Shown here: positions 41,217-48,977 of the stretch, one piece after another
How the letters are laid out: the number at the start of each line of letters is the position of its first letter
Numbering within the stretch: position 1 is the first letter of the stretch
Source: CATOSK01 sp034423195
Lineage (GTDB): Bacteria > Chloroflexota > Dehalococcoidia > Lucifugimonadales > UBA3495
Direction of reading: 5' to 3'
DNA: 64,000 bases
Assembly: GCA_034423195.1 (NCBI GenBank)
Contig: DAOUIZ010000060.1
Location: 60,099 to 124,098 of the forward strand
Notes under the pieces: model-generated
The model's database searches: none
What the model was told of the DNA's origin: nothing
What the model saw: the letters and a program-made list of their open reading frames with translations, nothing else
Program-made: the position numbers and the translations under genes

Positions 41217-42632
41217 TCACGAAACCGGTGGGCGGTGGCTGGCCCAGGGCCGGGCTTCCTCAAAGGCGGCGGAGGCCCGCAGCACCAGCGCCTCGGCGCC
41301 CCGGGGGCCGACGATGTGCAACCCGATGGGCAGCCCCGAACCGGAAAATCCACAGGGGACGCTGGACGCGGTCTGGCCCGTCATGTTGATGGGGAAGGTG
41401 AAGGGCAGGTAGCCCCAGAAGGGGTTTACTTCCTTGCCGCCGATCACCGACGGGCGTTCTCCTATCGGGAAGGCCGGCACCGCCATGGTCGGGCTCAGCA
41501 AGAGGTCGTAATGGTCGAAGAAATCTTCCATCTGACGCCTGAGCTGGTCGACGCGGAGCAGCGCCCTCGAAAAGTCGGAGGCAGTGAGGGTGGCGGCGTG
41601 CTCCAGGGTGTTCTGCACGTAGTGGGTGAACTCCCCGGCGTGTTCCTCCATGAGGTGGCCGTAGCTGGCGTAGGTGCCGGTGGAGAAGATGTCGAAGAAG
41701 GCCGGGAAGGGATCGTCCAGGGTGAGGTTGGTCTCCTCCACCGAGGCTCCCAGTTCCTGGAAGACCTGGGCGGCCTGGGATGTCACGCTGATGACCTCCG
41801 GGTCAACCCCCGCGTATCCGAAGTCCGGGCTCCAAGCCATCCGCAGGCCGCGCACTCCTTCCTGCAAGCCGGCGGAATAGTCCGCCGGGGTTTCGCGCAT
41901 CGAACCCGGGTCCCGGGAGTCGGGGCCGGCCAGGACCTGAAGCAGCAGGGCCGTGTCGGCAACGGTGCGGGACATGGGGCCGGACTGGGAGAAATGATTG
42001 GACGCGGGCCGTCCGTAACCGCCGTAACGGGGCACCCTTCCCTGGGACGGCTTAATTCCGAATACGCCGCTGAAGCTGGCCGGGATGCGGATGGAGCCGC
42101 CGCCGTCGCTCCCCGTGGCCAGCGTGCAGAGTCCCGATGCCAGCGCAGCGCCGGCCCCGCCGCTGGAGCCGCCGGGCGTGTGAGCGGTGTTCCAGGGGTT
42201 GCGGCAGGGCTCGCCCAGCAGGTTCTCGGTTGAACCGGACTGCCCGAACTCCGGCGTGTTGGTCTTGCCCAAGATGATTGCCCCGGCCTGGCGGACCCGC
42301 TCCACCACCACGGAGTCTATGTCCGGCACCCGGTCGCGAAACACTGCCGATCCCATGGTAGAGGTCAACCCCCGGGTCAGCTCCAGGTCCTTGATGGAGA
42401 TGGGGATGCCGTGCAAGGGGCCGACCGCTTCCCCTTTTTGCACCGCTTCCTGGGCCCGGGCCGCGTCTTCCAGGGCCTGCTCCGGGCACAGGGCGAGGTA
42501 GGCGTTGAGCTGGGGATTCAGGGATTCAATGCGCTGGTAGAATAGCTCAGTCAGCTCGACAACCGAGACTTCCTTAGCGTCAATCTTCTGCCGGAGCTCG
42601 GTGGCGGGGGCGAAACTCAGTTCCTGGTCCAT
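41217..42632 (-). CDS. Amidase (amidase signature family)
   Basis: A 471-residue amidase signature enzyme. The Ser-cisSer-Lys triad is intact: Lys in HGIPISIKDLE, cis-Ser in TPGGSSGGAGAALASG and nucleophile Ser in GSDGGGSIRIPASFSG. Substrate undefined (members hydrolyse many amides; GatA-type role unlikely without gatB/C). ATG 42632 chosen with GAGAGG six bases upstream over an in-frame TTG at 42638. A TATAAT promoter and a 10-bp-phased repeat lie upstream. Confidence 0.92.
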   Translation of the reverse strand: MDQELSFAPATELRQKIDAKEVSVVELTELFYQRIESLNPQLNAYLALCPEQALEDAARAQEAVQKGEAVGPLHGIPISIKDLELTRGLTSTMGSAVFRDRVPDIDSVVVERVRQAGAIILGKTNTPEFGQSGSTENLLGEPCRNPWNTAHTPGGSSGGAGAALASGLCTLATGSDGGGSIRIPASFSGVFGIKPSQGRVPRYGGYGRPASNHFSQSGPMSRTVADTALLLQVLAGPDSRDPGSMRETPADYSAGLQEGVRGLRMAWSPDFGYAGVDPEVISVTSQAAQVFQELGASVEETNLTLDDPFPAFFDIFSTGTYASYGHLMEEHAGEFTHYVQNTLEHAATLTASDFSRALLRVDQLRRQMEDFFDHYDLLLSPTMAVPAFPIGERPSVIGGKEVNPFWGYLPFTFPINMTGQTASSVPCGFSGSGLPIGLHIVGPRGAEALVLRASAAFEEARPWASHRPPVS

Positions 42633-42700
42633 GGTCAACCTCTCGCAAATGCAGGCATCGGGCTCCCCGGTGCCGGGAATGGCGGCCGGGTCTGCCGGAT

Positions 42701-42706
42701 ATTATA
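42701..42706 (-). promoter_or_regulatory. -10 box of the amidase gene
   Basis: Minus-strand TATAAT 69 bases before the ATG; CTGACC 16 bases upstream is a possible -35. Confidence 0.5.
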
Positions 42707-42743
42707 GCAAGCGGTTGGGATGGGTCAGGAAACAGGGCTGAGG

Positions 42744-42782
42744 AAAAATAATTGTCCCATTTTGTCCGATTCTGTCCCATTT
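42744..42782. repeat. 10-bp-phased tandem element, copy 2 (between amidase and AcoX-like gene)
   Basis: AAAAATAAT is followed by three 10-bp units in register: TGTCCCATTT, TGTCCGATTC, TGTCCCATTT (42753-42782). Same layout as 9653-9692. It lies ~120 bases upstream of the amidase start and ~175 upstream of the divergent kinase-like gene, in a 325-base intergenic region that otherwise shows only the amidase -10. Confidence 0.7.
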
Positions 42783-42957
42783 TCGGGGAGAAACCGGAGG
42801 AGGGGGCAGCACGTTGGCCCTTTCGTTCCGTGGGTTATTTCCGTGGGTTATATTGATGATACCTGAGGGACCCGGGATAGGGAAAAAGCCAAATGTCATC
42901 GGACCGGGGCCAGGACGGGCCTGGCGAATGCCCTCAGGTTAGACGGAGAGGTGAATC

Positions 42958-43953
42958 TTGGCATTGGCAGGCATCATCGCAAACCCGGCGGCCAGCAAGG
43001 ACATACGCCGGCTGGTGGCGCTTGGACGGGTGATTCCCGACTGGGAAAAGGTCAACACCGTCCGACGGGTTATGCTGGGTCTCCAGGCCGTGGGAGTCGA
43101 CGCGGTCGTCGCCATGGCCGACAGCGCCCACCTGTGCGAGCGGGCCCGGGACTATGCCCAGCTGGAGCTGGACCTGTCCCTGCTCCCCATCCCGTCCCGT
43201 TTCTCCGAGAGAGACACCACCCGCGCGGCGGCGGCCATGGAGGAGATGGGCGTGGGGTGCATGGTGACGCTGGGAGGGGACGGGACCAACCGGGCGGTGG
43301 CGAAGGGCTGCACGTCGATTCCGGTAGTGGCGATCTCCACCGGCACCAATAACGTCTTTCCCGCCATGGTCGAGGGCACCCTGGCCGGAATGGCCGCCGG
43401 CCTGGTGGCGCTGGGGAAGCTGGATGCGGGGCAGGTGGCGACCCGGTCCAAGATGCTGGAGGTGTATGTTGACGAACAGTACCGCGATGTGGCGCTGGTG
43501 GACGTGGCATTGTCCCGGGAACGCTTCGTGGCGTCCCGGGCCATCTGGGACCTGGAAACCCTTTACGAGGTCTTCCTGACCCGGGCCGAACCCTTCGGCA
43601 TTGGCCTGTCGGCGGTGGGCGGCCAGCTGGCTCCAACCGCATTGTCGGACGATGCCGGCCTGCGCTACGTCCTGGGTTCTCCAGAACGCCGGGGGAACAC
43701 CAGGATAGTCGCCCCGGTGGCCCCGGGGGTCGTGGCCGAGGTTGACATATCCTCCTTCCAGAAGCTGGAACTGGGGGAGCCGGTACACCTGGAGCGCAGG
43801 CATTGCACCGTAGCGCTGGACGGGGAGCGGGAGTTCGCCGTTACTCCCGGCGAGGCCCTATCGGTCCTGCTGCGGCGCAACGGCCCGCCGGTGGTGGATG
43901 TCGGACTGGCCCTCAAGACCGCTGCCCAACAGGGTGTGCTGCGCCTGTCCTGA
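42958..43953 (+). CDS. AcoX-like ATP-NAD kinase family protein
   Basis: A 331-residue protein of the NAD kinase/diacylglycerol kinase-like superfamily. The signature GGDGTNRAVAKG (~103-114) and STGTNNVFP (~124-132) match the GGDGT and downstream nucleotide-binding loops, and the order resembles AcoX, found with acetoin dehydrogenase genes. Those genes are absent here. The start is TTG at 42958, six bases after GAGAGG. True NAD kinases are usually shorter and have a canonical NE/D motif, so function is uncertain. Confidence 0.78.
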   Translation: MALAGIIANPAASKDIRRLVALGRVIPDWEKVNTVRRVMLGLQAVGVDAVVAMADSAHLCERARDYAQLELDLSLLPIPSRFSERDTTRAAAAMEEMGVGCMVTLGGDGTNRAVAKGCTSIPVVAISTGTNNVFPAMVEGTLAGMAAGLVALGKLDAGQVATRSKMLEVYVDEQYRDVALVDVALSRERFVASRAIWDLETLYEVFLTRAEPFGIGLSAVGGQLAPTALSDDAGLRYVLGSPERRGNTRIVAPVAPGVVAEVDISSFQKLELGEPVHLERRHCTVALDGEREFAVTPGEALSVLLRRNGPPVVDVGLALKTAAQQGVLRLS

Positions 43954-44108
43954 CCCCGGAAAGTGCCCGGAACTCGTGCGGGCCTTGCATCGAAAATCCG
44001 GGTGCTTGACCGTTAGGATGACTGCAAACGGTAAACGCACTGCGGCAGACCATCCCCGCCAGGGTGACCCATCCTTCCGGTTCCGGTCTCCGCTGCACCA
44101 GGTGACGC

Positions 44109-45038
44109 ATGGTATCCGAGTTGCAGCAAGACACGCGGCAAGACACTACAACGGCGACCCGCTCCGGCCCCGCTCCGTTGGAGATTGGCACCGAGCGGAT
44201 CTGTTCCTGTCCCCAGCAGCATATCAATTGCCTGACCGCCAAGGAATGGATTACTTCCCAGCTCGGGGTGTGGAAATTTTCCTACGAGTCCCGGGACGTC
44301 AGAAACAAGTCCCTTCACCCGGCCACCTATCCCATTGCTCTTGCCAGGCAGTGCATTTCCCTGTTCACCCACGAGGGGGAGCTGGTCCTCGACCCATTCG
44401 TGGGGAGCGGGACCACCCTGGTGGCGGCCCGCGACCTGAACCGGAACGGAGTGGGGTTCGACCTCAAGCCGGACTACGTTGAGCTCAGCGAGTCCCGGCT
44501 GGAAGTGCAGGGAGCCGCCGGTTCCGTCCGCCAGTTGACCCGATGTGCCGATGCCAGGGAAATCCCGGACTATCTCCCTGACGAATCGGTCAGCCTGCTG
44601 CTGACATCTCCCCCCTACGCCAATCTGTTGAACCGGCCCCGCCGGAACAAGAGCCGCCGCTCGGACCAGCGGGACAATGGCCAGCTGGGCAAGGTGGAGC
44701 AGTACAGCCAGGACAGCCGGGACCTGGGCACCTTGACCCTGGAGCAGTACCAGGAGGCGATGGCGGAGATATTCGCCGGGCTGCTGCCCCTGATGAAGGA
44801 GAAGGCCCACTGCGTCATCAACGTGCCGGACATGTGGTGGCAGAACCAGCGCATCACCATTCACATGTCGGTGGTGGACGCGCTGCGGGAGGTGGGGTAC
44901 GAACTCCGCAACGTCATCATCTGGGACCGGACCAACATCGTCAACCGGATTGGCATTTTCGGCTGGCCCTCCAACTACATCACCATGGGGACCACCTTCG
45001 AGTACCTGCTGGACTTCTGGAAGCCCCCGGCAAGCTGA
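44109..45038 (+). CDS. Orphan DNA methyltransferase, TSPPY (N4-cytosine/N6-adenine) type
   Basis: A 309-residue SAM-dependent DNA methyltransferase. Motif X-like HPATYPIALARQCI and motif I DPFVGSGTTLVAA (~93-105) come first. Motif IV TSPPYANL (~166-173) follows, then VIII-like INVPDMW and a C-terminal GWPSNYITMGTTFEYLLDFWKP. In the common beta class, motif IV precedes motif I, so this protein has the permuted order. TSPPY is most often seen in N4-cytosine enzymes. No endonuclease or specificity gene is adjacent, so it is an orphan. It is followed by a strong terminator. Start ATG 44109 lacks a strong Shine-Dalgarno. Confidence 0.82.
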   Translation: MVSELQQDTRQDTTTATRSGPAPLEIGTERICSCPQQHINCLTAKEWITSQLGVWKFSYESRDVRNKSLHPATYPIALARQCISLFTHEGELVLDPFVGSGTTLVAARDLNRNGVGFDLKPDYVELSESRLEVQGAAGSVRQLTRCADAREIPDYLPDESVSLLLTSPPYANLLNRPRRNKSRRSDQRDNGQLGKVEQYSQDSRDLGTLTLEQYQEAMAEIFAGLLPLMKEKAHCVINVPDMWWQNQRITIHMSVVDALREVGYELRNVIIWDRTNIVNRIGIFGWPSNYITMGTTFEYLLDFWKPPAS

Positions 45039-45040
45039 AC

Positions 45041-45072
45041 CTTTCTGACGGGCCGCCTTTCTAACGGGTCTC
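45041..45072. repeat. 16-bp tandem repeat after the methyltransferase gene
   Basis: CTTTCTGACGGGCCGC then CTTTCTAACGGGTCTC (13 of 16 identical), immediately after the stop codon. Confidence 0.5.
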
Positions 45073-45081
45073 CTCTCTGAT

Positions 45082-45117
45082 ACCCTCCCGCTGGTCAGTG
45101 GCGGGAGGGTTTCCATT
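45082..45117 (+). terminator. Terminator of the DNA methyltransferase gene
   Basis: Ten-base stem ACCCTCCCGC / GCGGGAGGGT with a 9-base loop, followed by TTCCATTTCC. Confidence 0.75.
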
Positions 45118-45158
45118 TCCGGTTTCCCCGGCCGCCTGATACAGACCGGAACGGCGGC

Positions 45159-45203
45159 GCGTGCTTCTCCAACGCGCAATTTTCCAATGCGTACTTCTCC
45201 AAA
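45159..45203. repeat. 15-bp tandem repeat, three copies, upstream of tauE
   Basis: GCGTGCTTCTCCAAC, GCGCAATTTTCCAAT and GCGTACTTCTCCAAA in exact 15-base register; the last copy runs into the AAAGGAGG ribosome-binding site. Confidence 0.6.
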
Positions 45204-45212
45204 GGAGGCGGG

Positions 45213-45953
45213 GTGCTTTCCGGCTTCGAGTGGTTGATAGCCCTGCTGGCGGTTTTCGCCGGGGCCACGGTGATGGGGACGGTCAGCTTCGGGATGGGCC
45301 TGGTGGTGGCCCCGGTCCTGCTGCTGTTCCTGGCGCCCCAGGCTGCGGTGGTGGTGGTCAACGCCATCATCGGGATTGTGTGCTGTTTCGTACTGGCCCA
45401 GGCCCGCCGCAGCTTCCACCTGCGGCCCATGATGGGCATGGCCCTCGGCGGCCTGGGCGGTGTACCCCTGGGAGCGGCGGCCCTGAACTATGCCCCGGGC
45501 CACGTCCTGAGGATCACCATAGCCCTGGTGATCCTGGTCCTGGGGGCGATGCACCTGTTCAACATCCAGATCCCGATGACCCAACGCCGCTTTTCCGGGG
45601 TTGTCTTCGGGTTTCTCACCTCCCTGTCCATTACGACCCTGAGCATCGGCGGGCCCCTGGCCGCGGCCTATGTGTTGTCCCAGGGGTGGGAACCCAACCG
45701 GATGCGAGCCTCCCTTTCCTTCTACTTCCTGACCGTTTACGTGCCGGCGTTCCTGGTCTACATGGCCTGGGGGCTGGTGGACCTGGAAACCCTGGCCAAC
45801 ATCGGGCTGGTTATTCCTGGGATGGTTGCGGGTTTTGGACTGGCAACCCTCATCGTGAAGCGCATCAACGCAGGGGTCTTCCGGTACGTTGCCATCGCGG
45901 TCATCATCACCGGCAGCGTGGTGCTGCTGGTGCGGGAGATAGTGCCCCATTGA
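45213..45953 (+). CDS. TauE/SafE-family membrane exporter
   Basis: A 246-residue membrane protein with about eight helices and the TauE/SafE internal repeat: N-half ATVMGTVSFGMGLVVAPVLLLF and C-half LTSLSITTLSIGGPLAAAYV. Members export sulfite, sulfoacetate or related organosulfonates, which would suit a cell carrying aprBA and sat, but the family also moves other anions. GTG start at 45213 with AAAGGAGG upstream. Tandem repeats flank the gene on both sides. Confidence 0.85.
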   Translation: MLSGFEWLIALLAVFAGATVMGTVSFGMGLVVAPVLLLFLAPQAAVVVVNAIIGIVCCFVLAQARRSFHLRPMMGMALGGLGGVPLGAAALNYAPGHVLRITIALVILVLGAMHLFNIQIPMTQRRFSGVVFGFLTSLSITTLSIGGPLAAAYVLSQGWEPNRMRASLSFYFLTVYVPAFLVYMAWGLVDLETLANIGLVIPGMVAGFGLATLIVKRINAGVFRYVAIAVIITGSVVLLVREIVPH

Positions 45954-45959
45954 GAAACC

Positions 45960-45993
45960 CTGCTCTGGAGGAGTCCCTGCTCTGAAGGAGTCC
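45960..45993. repeat. 17-bp tandem repeat after tauE
   Basis: CTGCTCTGGAGGAGTCC then CTGCTCTGAAGGAGTCC (16 of 17 identical). Confidence 0.6.
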
Positions 45994-46003
45994 CACTCCG
46001 ACC

Positions 46004-46038
46004 GGAAACAATTGAGGCCCGGCATTACGCCGGGCCTC
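46004..46038 (-). terminator. Terminator between convergent tauE and trxB
   Basis: Ten-base stem GAGGCCCGGC / GCCGGGCCTC with an ATTAC loop (46014-46038); on the minus strand it is followed by AATTGTTTCC. Confidence 0.6.
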
Positions 46039-46066
46039 CGGTTTGCGGTGGCTGGGGCTGGTGGGG

Positions 46067-46987
46067 TTATCCGTTGAGGTCGTGGAAAGCGGCCAGCGCG
46101 GCGGTGATGCCGTCGCCGACGGCGGCTCCCAACTGGCGGGTGGACTCGGCGCGGACGTCGCCGCAGGCATAGACGTGGGGCAGCTTGGTCCGCATGTGGA
46201 TGTCGGTGTAGAGGTGTCCAAGGGCGTCCATGTCCAGCAGGCCCTTGAGGTAGTCGGAGTTGGGATGGAACCCGACGTAGATGAAGGCGGCGGCGGCCGG
46301 ATAGTCGTAAACCTCGCCGCTCTTCAGGTCCTTGACCCGGGCGGCTTCCATTACGTCGTTGCCGACGAACTCTTCAACGACGTGGCTCCACAGCCACTTG
46401 TACTTGGGGTTGTTGAAAGCCCGCTCCTGGAGCACACGGGTGGCCCGCAGCTCGTCCCGGCGGTGGATTATGGTGACGGAGTTGACGATTCCGCTCAGGT
46501 AGAAGCTTTCGTCCATGGCCGCGTCGCCCCCGCCGACCACCACCACGTCCTGGCCCCGGAAGAAGTTTCCGTCGCAGACGGCGCAGTAGGAAACGCCCCG
46601 TCCGGCCAACTCGTCCTCGCCGGTGACGCCCAGCTTGTTGTGGCTGCCCCCGGAGGCGATTATCACCGACTTGGCGGTGTAGGTCTTGCTGTCCGTGTGG
46701 ACGACTTTGACCGGCTTGTCGAAGTCTTCGACGCCCTCAACCTCCGCGTACTCGATCACCGTGCCGAAGCGGGTGGTCTGCTCCTCCATCATCTGGGCCA
46801 GTTCCTGGCCCTTGACTCCCTCGGGAAACCCGGGATAGTTCTCGATTTCGTCGGTTATCAGGAGTTGCCCGCCCACTCCCAGGGACTCGATGAGCACGGT
46901 ATTCATCATCGCCCGGGTTGTGTAGAGGCTGGCGGCCAGGCCAGCGGCACCCGCCCCGAGGATGACGACGTCATGTTCCGGTTCCAT
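46067..46987 (-). CDS. trxB: Thioredoxin reductase
   Basis: A 306-residue low-molecular-weight thioredoxin reductase: FAD motif GAGAAGLAASLY, redox-active CAVCDG, NADPH motif VVGGGDAAMDE and C-terminal ACGDVR. It reduces thioredoxin using NADPH. The ATG at 46987 has GGAG six bases upstream and is preferred to the ATG at 46999. A threefold 15-bp tandem repeat lies 20 bases upstream. Confidence 0.93.
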   Translation of the reverse strand: MEPEHDVVILGAGAAGLAASLYTTRAMMNTVLIESLGVGGQLLITDEIENYPGFPEGVKGQELAQMMEEQTTRFGTVIEYAEVEGVEDFDKPVKVVHTDSKTYTAKSVIIASGGSHNKLGVTGEDELAGRGVSYCAVCDGNFFRGQDVVVVGGGDAAMDESFYLSGIVNSVTIIHRRDELRATRVLQERAFNNPKYKWLWSHVVEEFVGNDVMEAARVKDLKSGEVYDYPAAAAFIYVGFHPNSDYLKGLLDMDALGHLYTDIHMRTKLPHVYACGDVRAESTRQLGAAVGDGITAALAAFHDLNG

Positions 46988-47006
46988 CAATGACTCCATT
47001 CCTTGT

Positions 47007-47051
47007 TCGTTTGGTTGGGGATCGCTTGGTTCGAGATCGTTTGGTTGTGAC
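47007..47051. repeat. 15-bp tandem repeat, three copies, upstream of trxB
   Basis: TCGTTTGGTTGGGGA, TCGCTTGGTTCGAGA, TCGTTTGGTTGTGAC in exact register. Confidence 0.6.
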
Positions 47052-47086
47052 GCCCCGCGGGTGCTGTCCGCCTGGCGCCGGACGGC

Positions 47087-48031
47087 CTAGATGGGCACTC
47101 CGGCGTGGTCCCGCAGGAACTCCACGGTGTGGGTCAGGCCTTCGTCGAGGCTGACCCGGGGGGTCCAGCCCAGTTCCTCGGCGGCGCGCCGGCAGTCCAG
47201 GGTTATCCGGTGGACCTCGCCCGGCCTGCTGGGTGCGTGGTCGGCGTTCCAGCGATACCGGGTGATTTCCTTCAAGGCCTGGAAAATGTCGTTGACCGAG
47301 GTCCCGATGCCGGTGCCGATGTTGTAGGCCCGGCCGTCCCCGTGTTCCATTGCCTGGATGTTTGCCTCGACCACATCGTCCACGTAGACGAAATCACGTT
47401 CCTGTTCCCCGTCTCCGAAGATGCACGGTTGTTTCCCGGCGAGCATCGCCTTGGCAAAGATGCCGACGACGCCGGACTCTCCCCGAGGGTCCTGCCGGGG
47501 GCCGTAAACGTTGCCATAGCGGAGGATGGTGTAGTTCAGGTGATAGGAGCGGGCGTAGAGCTGAATGTACTGCTCCCCCAGGTACTTCGACAACCCGTAG
47601 GGGGAGAGGGGGATGATTCCGGTGTCCTCGGAACAGGGGTTTTCCACCGGGTCGCCATACAGCGCCCCGCCCGTGGAGGAGTAGACGAGCTTTTCAACGC
47701 CGGTCTGGCGGGCTGCTTCCAACAACCGGAGGGTCCCGATTACGTTGGTCTCCCCGTCGTTGACCGCCCACTTGGTTGAAGCGCTGACGCTTGTCTGGGC
47801 AGCCAAGTGAAACACCACATCCGGCTGAAGGCGCCGGAACGTGTCCGTCAGGGCTTCGCTGGTGATGTCAACGTGGAAGAAGGTCGCCCGGTGGTTCAGG
47901 TTTTTCAGCTTGCCGGTGCTGAGGTTGTCCACGACGGCAACCTCATGCCCTTCCTGCAGCAAGCGGTCCACCAGGTGGGACCCGATGAATCCGGCTCCGC
48001 CGGTTACCAGAGCAGTTCCAGCCTTCAACAT
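47087..48031 (-). CDS. NAD-dependent epimerase/dehydratase (UDP-glucose 4-epimerase-like)
   Basis: A 314-residue extended SDR: VTGGAGFIGSHLVD at the N-terminus, YSSTGGALYG with the catalytic Ser/Thr, and YGLSK with Tyr and Lys. VYGPRQDP and NIGTG complete the nucleotide-sugar pattern. It resembles GalE and UDP-sugar epimerases used in cell-surface polysaccharide synthesis. ATG 48031 with GAGG upstream; the longer frame to 48160 lacks support. Confidence 0.88.
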   Translation of the reverse strand: MLKAGTALVTGGAGFIGSHLVDRLLQEGHEVAVVDNLSTGKLKNLNHRATFFHVDITSEALTDTFRRLQPDVVFHLAAQTSVSASTKWAVNDGETNVIGTLRLLEAARQTGVEKLVYSSTGGALYGDPVENPCSEDTGIIPLSPYGLSKYLGEQYIQLYARSYHLNYTILRYGNVYGPRQDPRGESGVVGIFAKAMLAGKQPCIFGDGEQERDFVYVDDVVEANIQAMEHGDGRAYNIGTGIGTSVNDIFQALKEITRYRWNADHAPSRPGEVHRITLDCRRAAEELGWTPRVSLDEGLTHTVEFLRDHAGVPI

Positions 48032-48130
48032 GGCCTCCTCACCCCACCCAGACTCGGCCCTCGTCACACATACATATTCAGGCCGGGAACCCATCAAAGT
48101 CAACAGCCGGGAAGCTGTCGACAACGCGAG

Positions 48131-48136
48131 TATAAT
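48131..48136 (+). promoter_or_regulatory. -10 box upstream of hpt
   Basis: TATAAT, 158 bases before the hpt start. The leader contains GC-rich inverted repeats (CTCGGGGC...GCCCCGAG, ~48218-48253). Confidence 0.4.
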
Positions 48137-48293
48137 AACCGCCGTTCTCGGTTCACACAATAAGGGTCGCGCCCTCCGTCGCCGAGTTGGGCAACTTGTC
48201 TAAGGCTCCCCAGCCTTCGCTCGGGGCAGGCTCCGGGGCGCTTTGTGCCCCGAGCAACAGGCTGGACTCGATCCTGTGGGTGGTTGAAAATCC

Positions 48294-48842
48294 TTGGAAT
48301 ATTCGTTGACGCCGTGGCTGTCTCCCGACGAGATTAGCGCCGCCGTGGGACGCCTGGCAGCGGAGCTGGACCGGGACTACGAAGGCCGGATGCCGGTGCT
48401 GGTTGGAGTGCTCACCGGCAGCTTCATGTTCCTGGCCGACCTCGTCCGGCGGATGCGCGTTCCCATCGGGAGGGTGGACTTCATAAAAGCGGAGAGCTAC
48501 GGGGCCGGGCAGACCACCTCCGGCCACGCCAACATCGTTTACAGCCCCCCGGGACAGGTTCTGGCGGGGAGGACGGTGATCGTCGTAGAGGACATCATCG
48601 ACACCGGCATTACCACCACCGCCGTGCTGGAGCGCCTCGGAAAGCACCGGCCGGAGTCCATGGAGGTATGCGCCCTGCTGGACAAGCCTTCCCGCAGGCA
48701 GGTTGAGGTCCCGGTCAAGTATGTTGGGGTCACCATCCCGGATCATTTCGTCGTGGGATACGGGATGGACTTGGACCAGCGTTATCGGGAGTTGCCGGGA
48801 GTTTTCTACATCCCCCAGGACGAGGCTCCCGGCCAGGGATAG
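48294..48842 (+). CDS. hpt: Hypoxanthine phosphoribosyltransferase
   Basis: A 182-residue type I phosphoribosyltransferase: PRPP-binding VIVVEDIIDTGITT (~97-110), VGVLTGSFMFLADL, and VGYGMDLDQRYRELP near the C-terminus, the purine-specific end. It salvages hypoxanthine/guanine with PRPP. TTG start at 48294; the Shine-Dalgarno is poor, so the start could be slightly different. Confidence 0.92.
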   Translation: MEYSLTPWLSPDEISAAVGRLAAELDRDYEGRMPVLVGVLTGSFMFLADLVRRMRVPIGRVDFIKAESYGAGQTTSGHANIVYSPPGQVLAGRTVIVVEDIIDTGITTTAVLERLGKHRPESMEVCALLDKPSRRQVEVPVKYVGVTIPDHFVVGYGMDLDQRYRELPGVFYIPQDEAPGQG

Positions 48843-48935
48843 TCGGCCTGGAAGAGCGGCTCGCCTCTGCAGGATTCTGGCCCGCCCGGTTGGGGTGTGG
48901 TAAAGTGCGGGGCCGGTGGTACTGCCGGACAGGAA

Positions 48936-48959
48936 CGTAAATTCCCCGCGTAAATTCCC
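48936..48959. repeat. 13-bp direct repeat upstream of garR
   Basis: CGTAAATTCCC at 48936-48946 and again at 48949-48959, just before the garR start. Confidence 0.5.
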
Positions 48960-48977
48960 AGATGGAGAAGGTCAGGT

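Noticed and set aside
42744..42782. CRISPR array or plasmid-type iterons
   Set aside because: Units are only 10 bp with no spacers, and no rep or cas gene is near. No CRISPR array was seen anywhere in the window.
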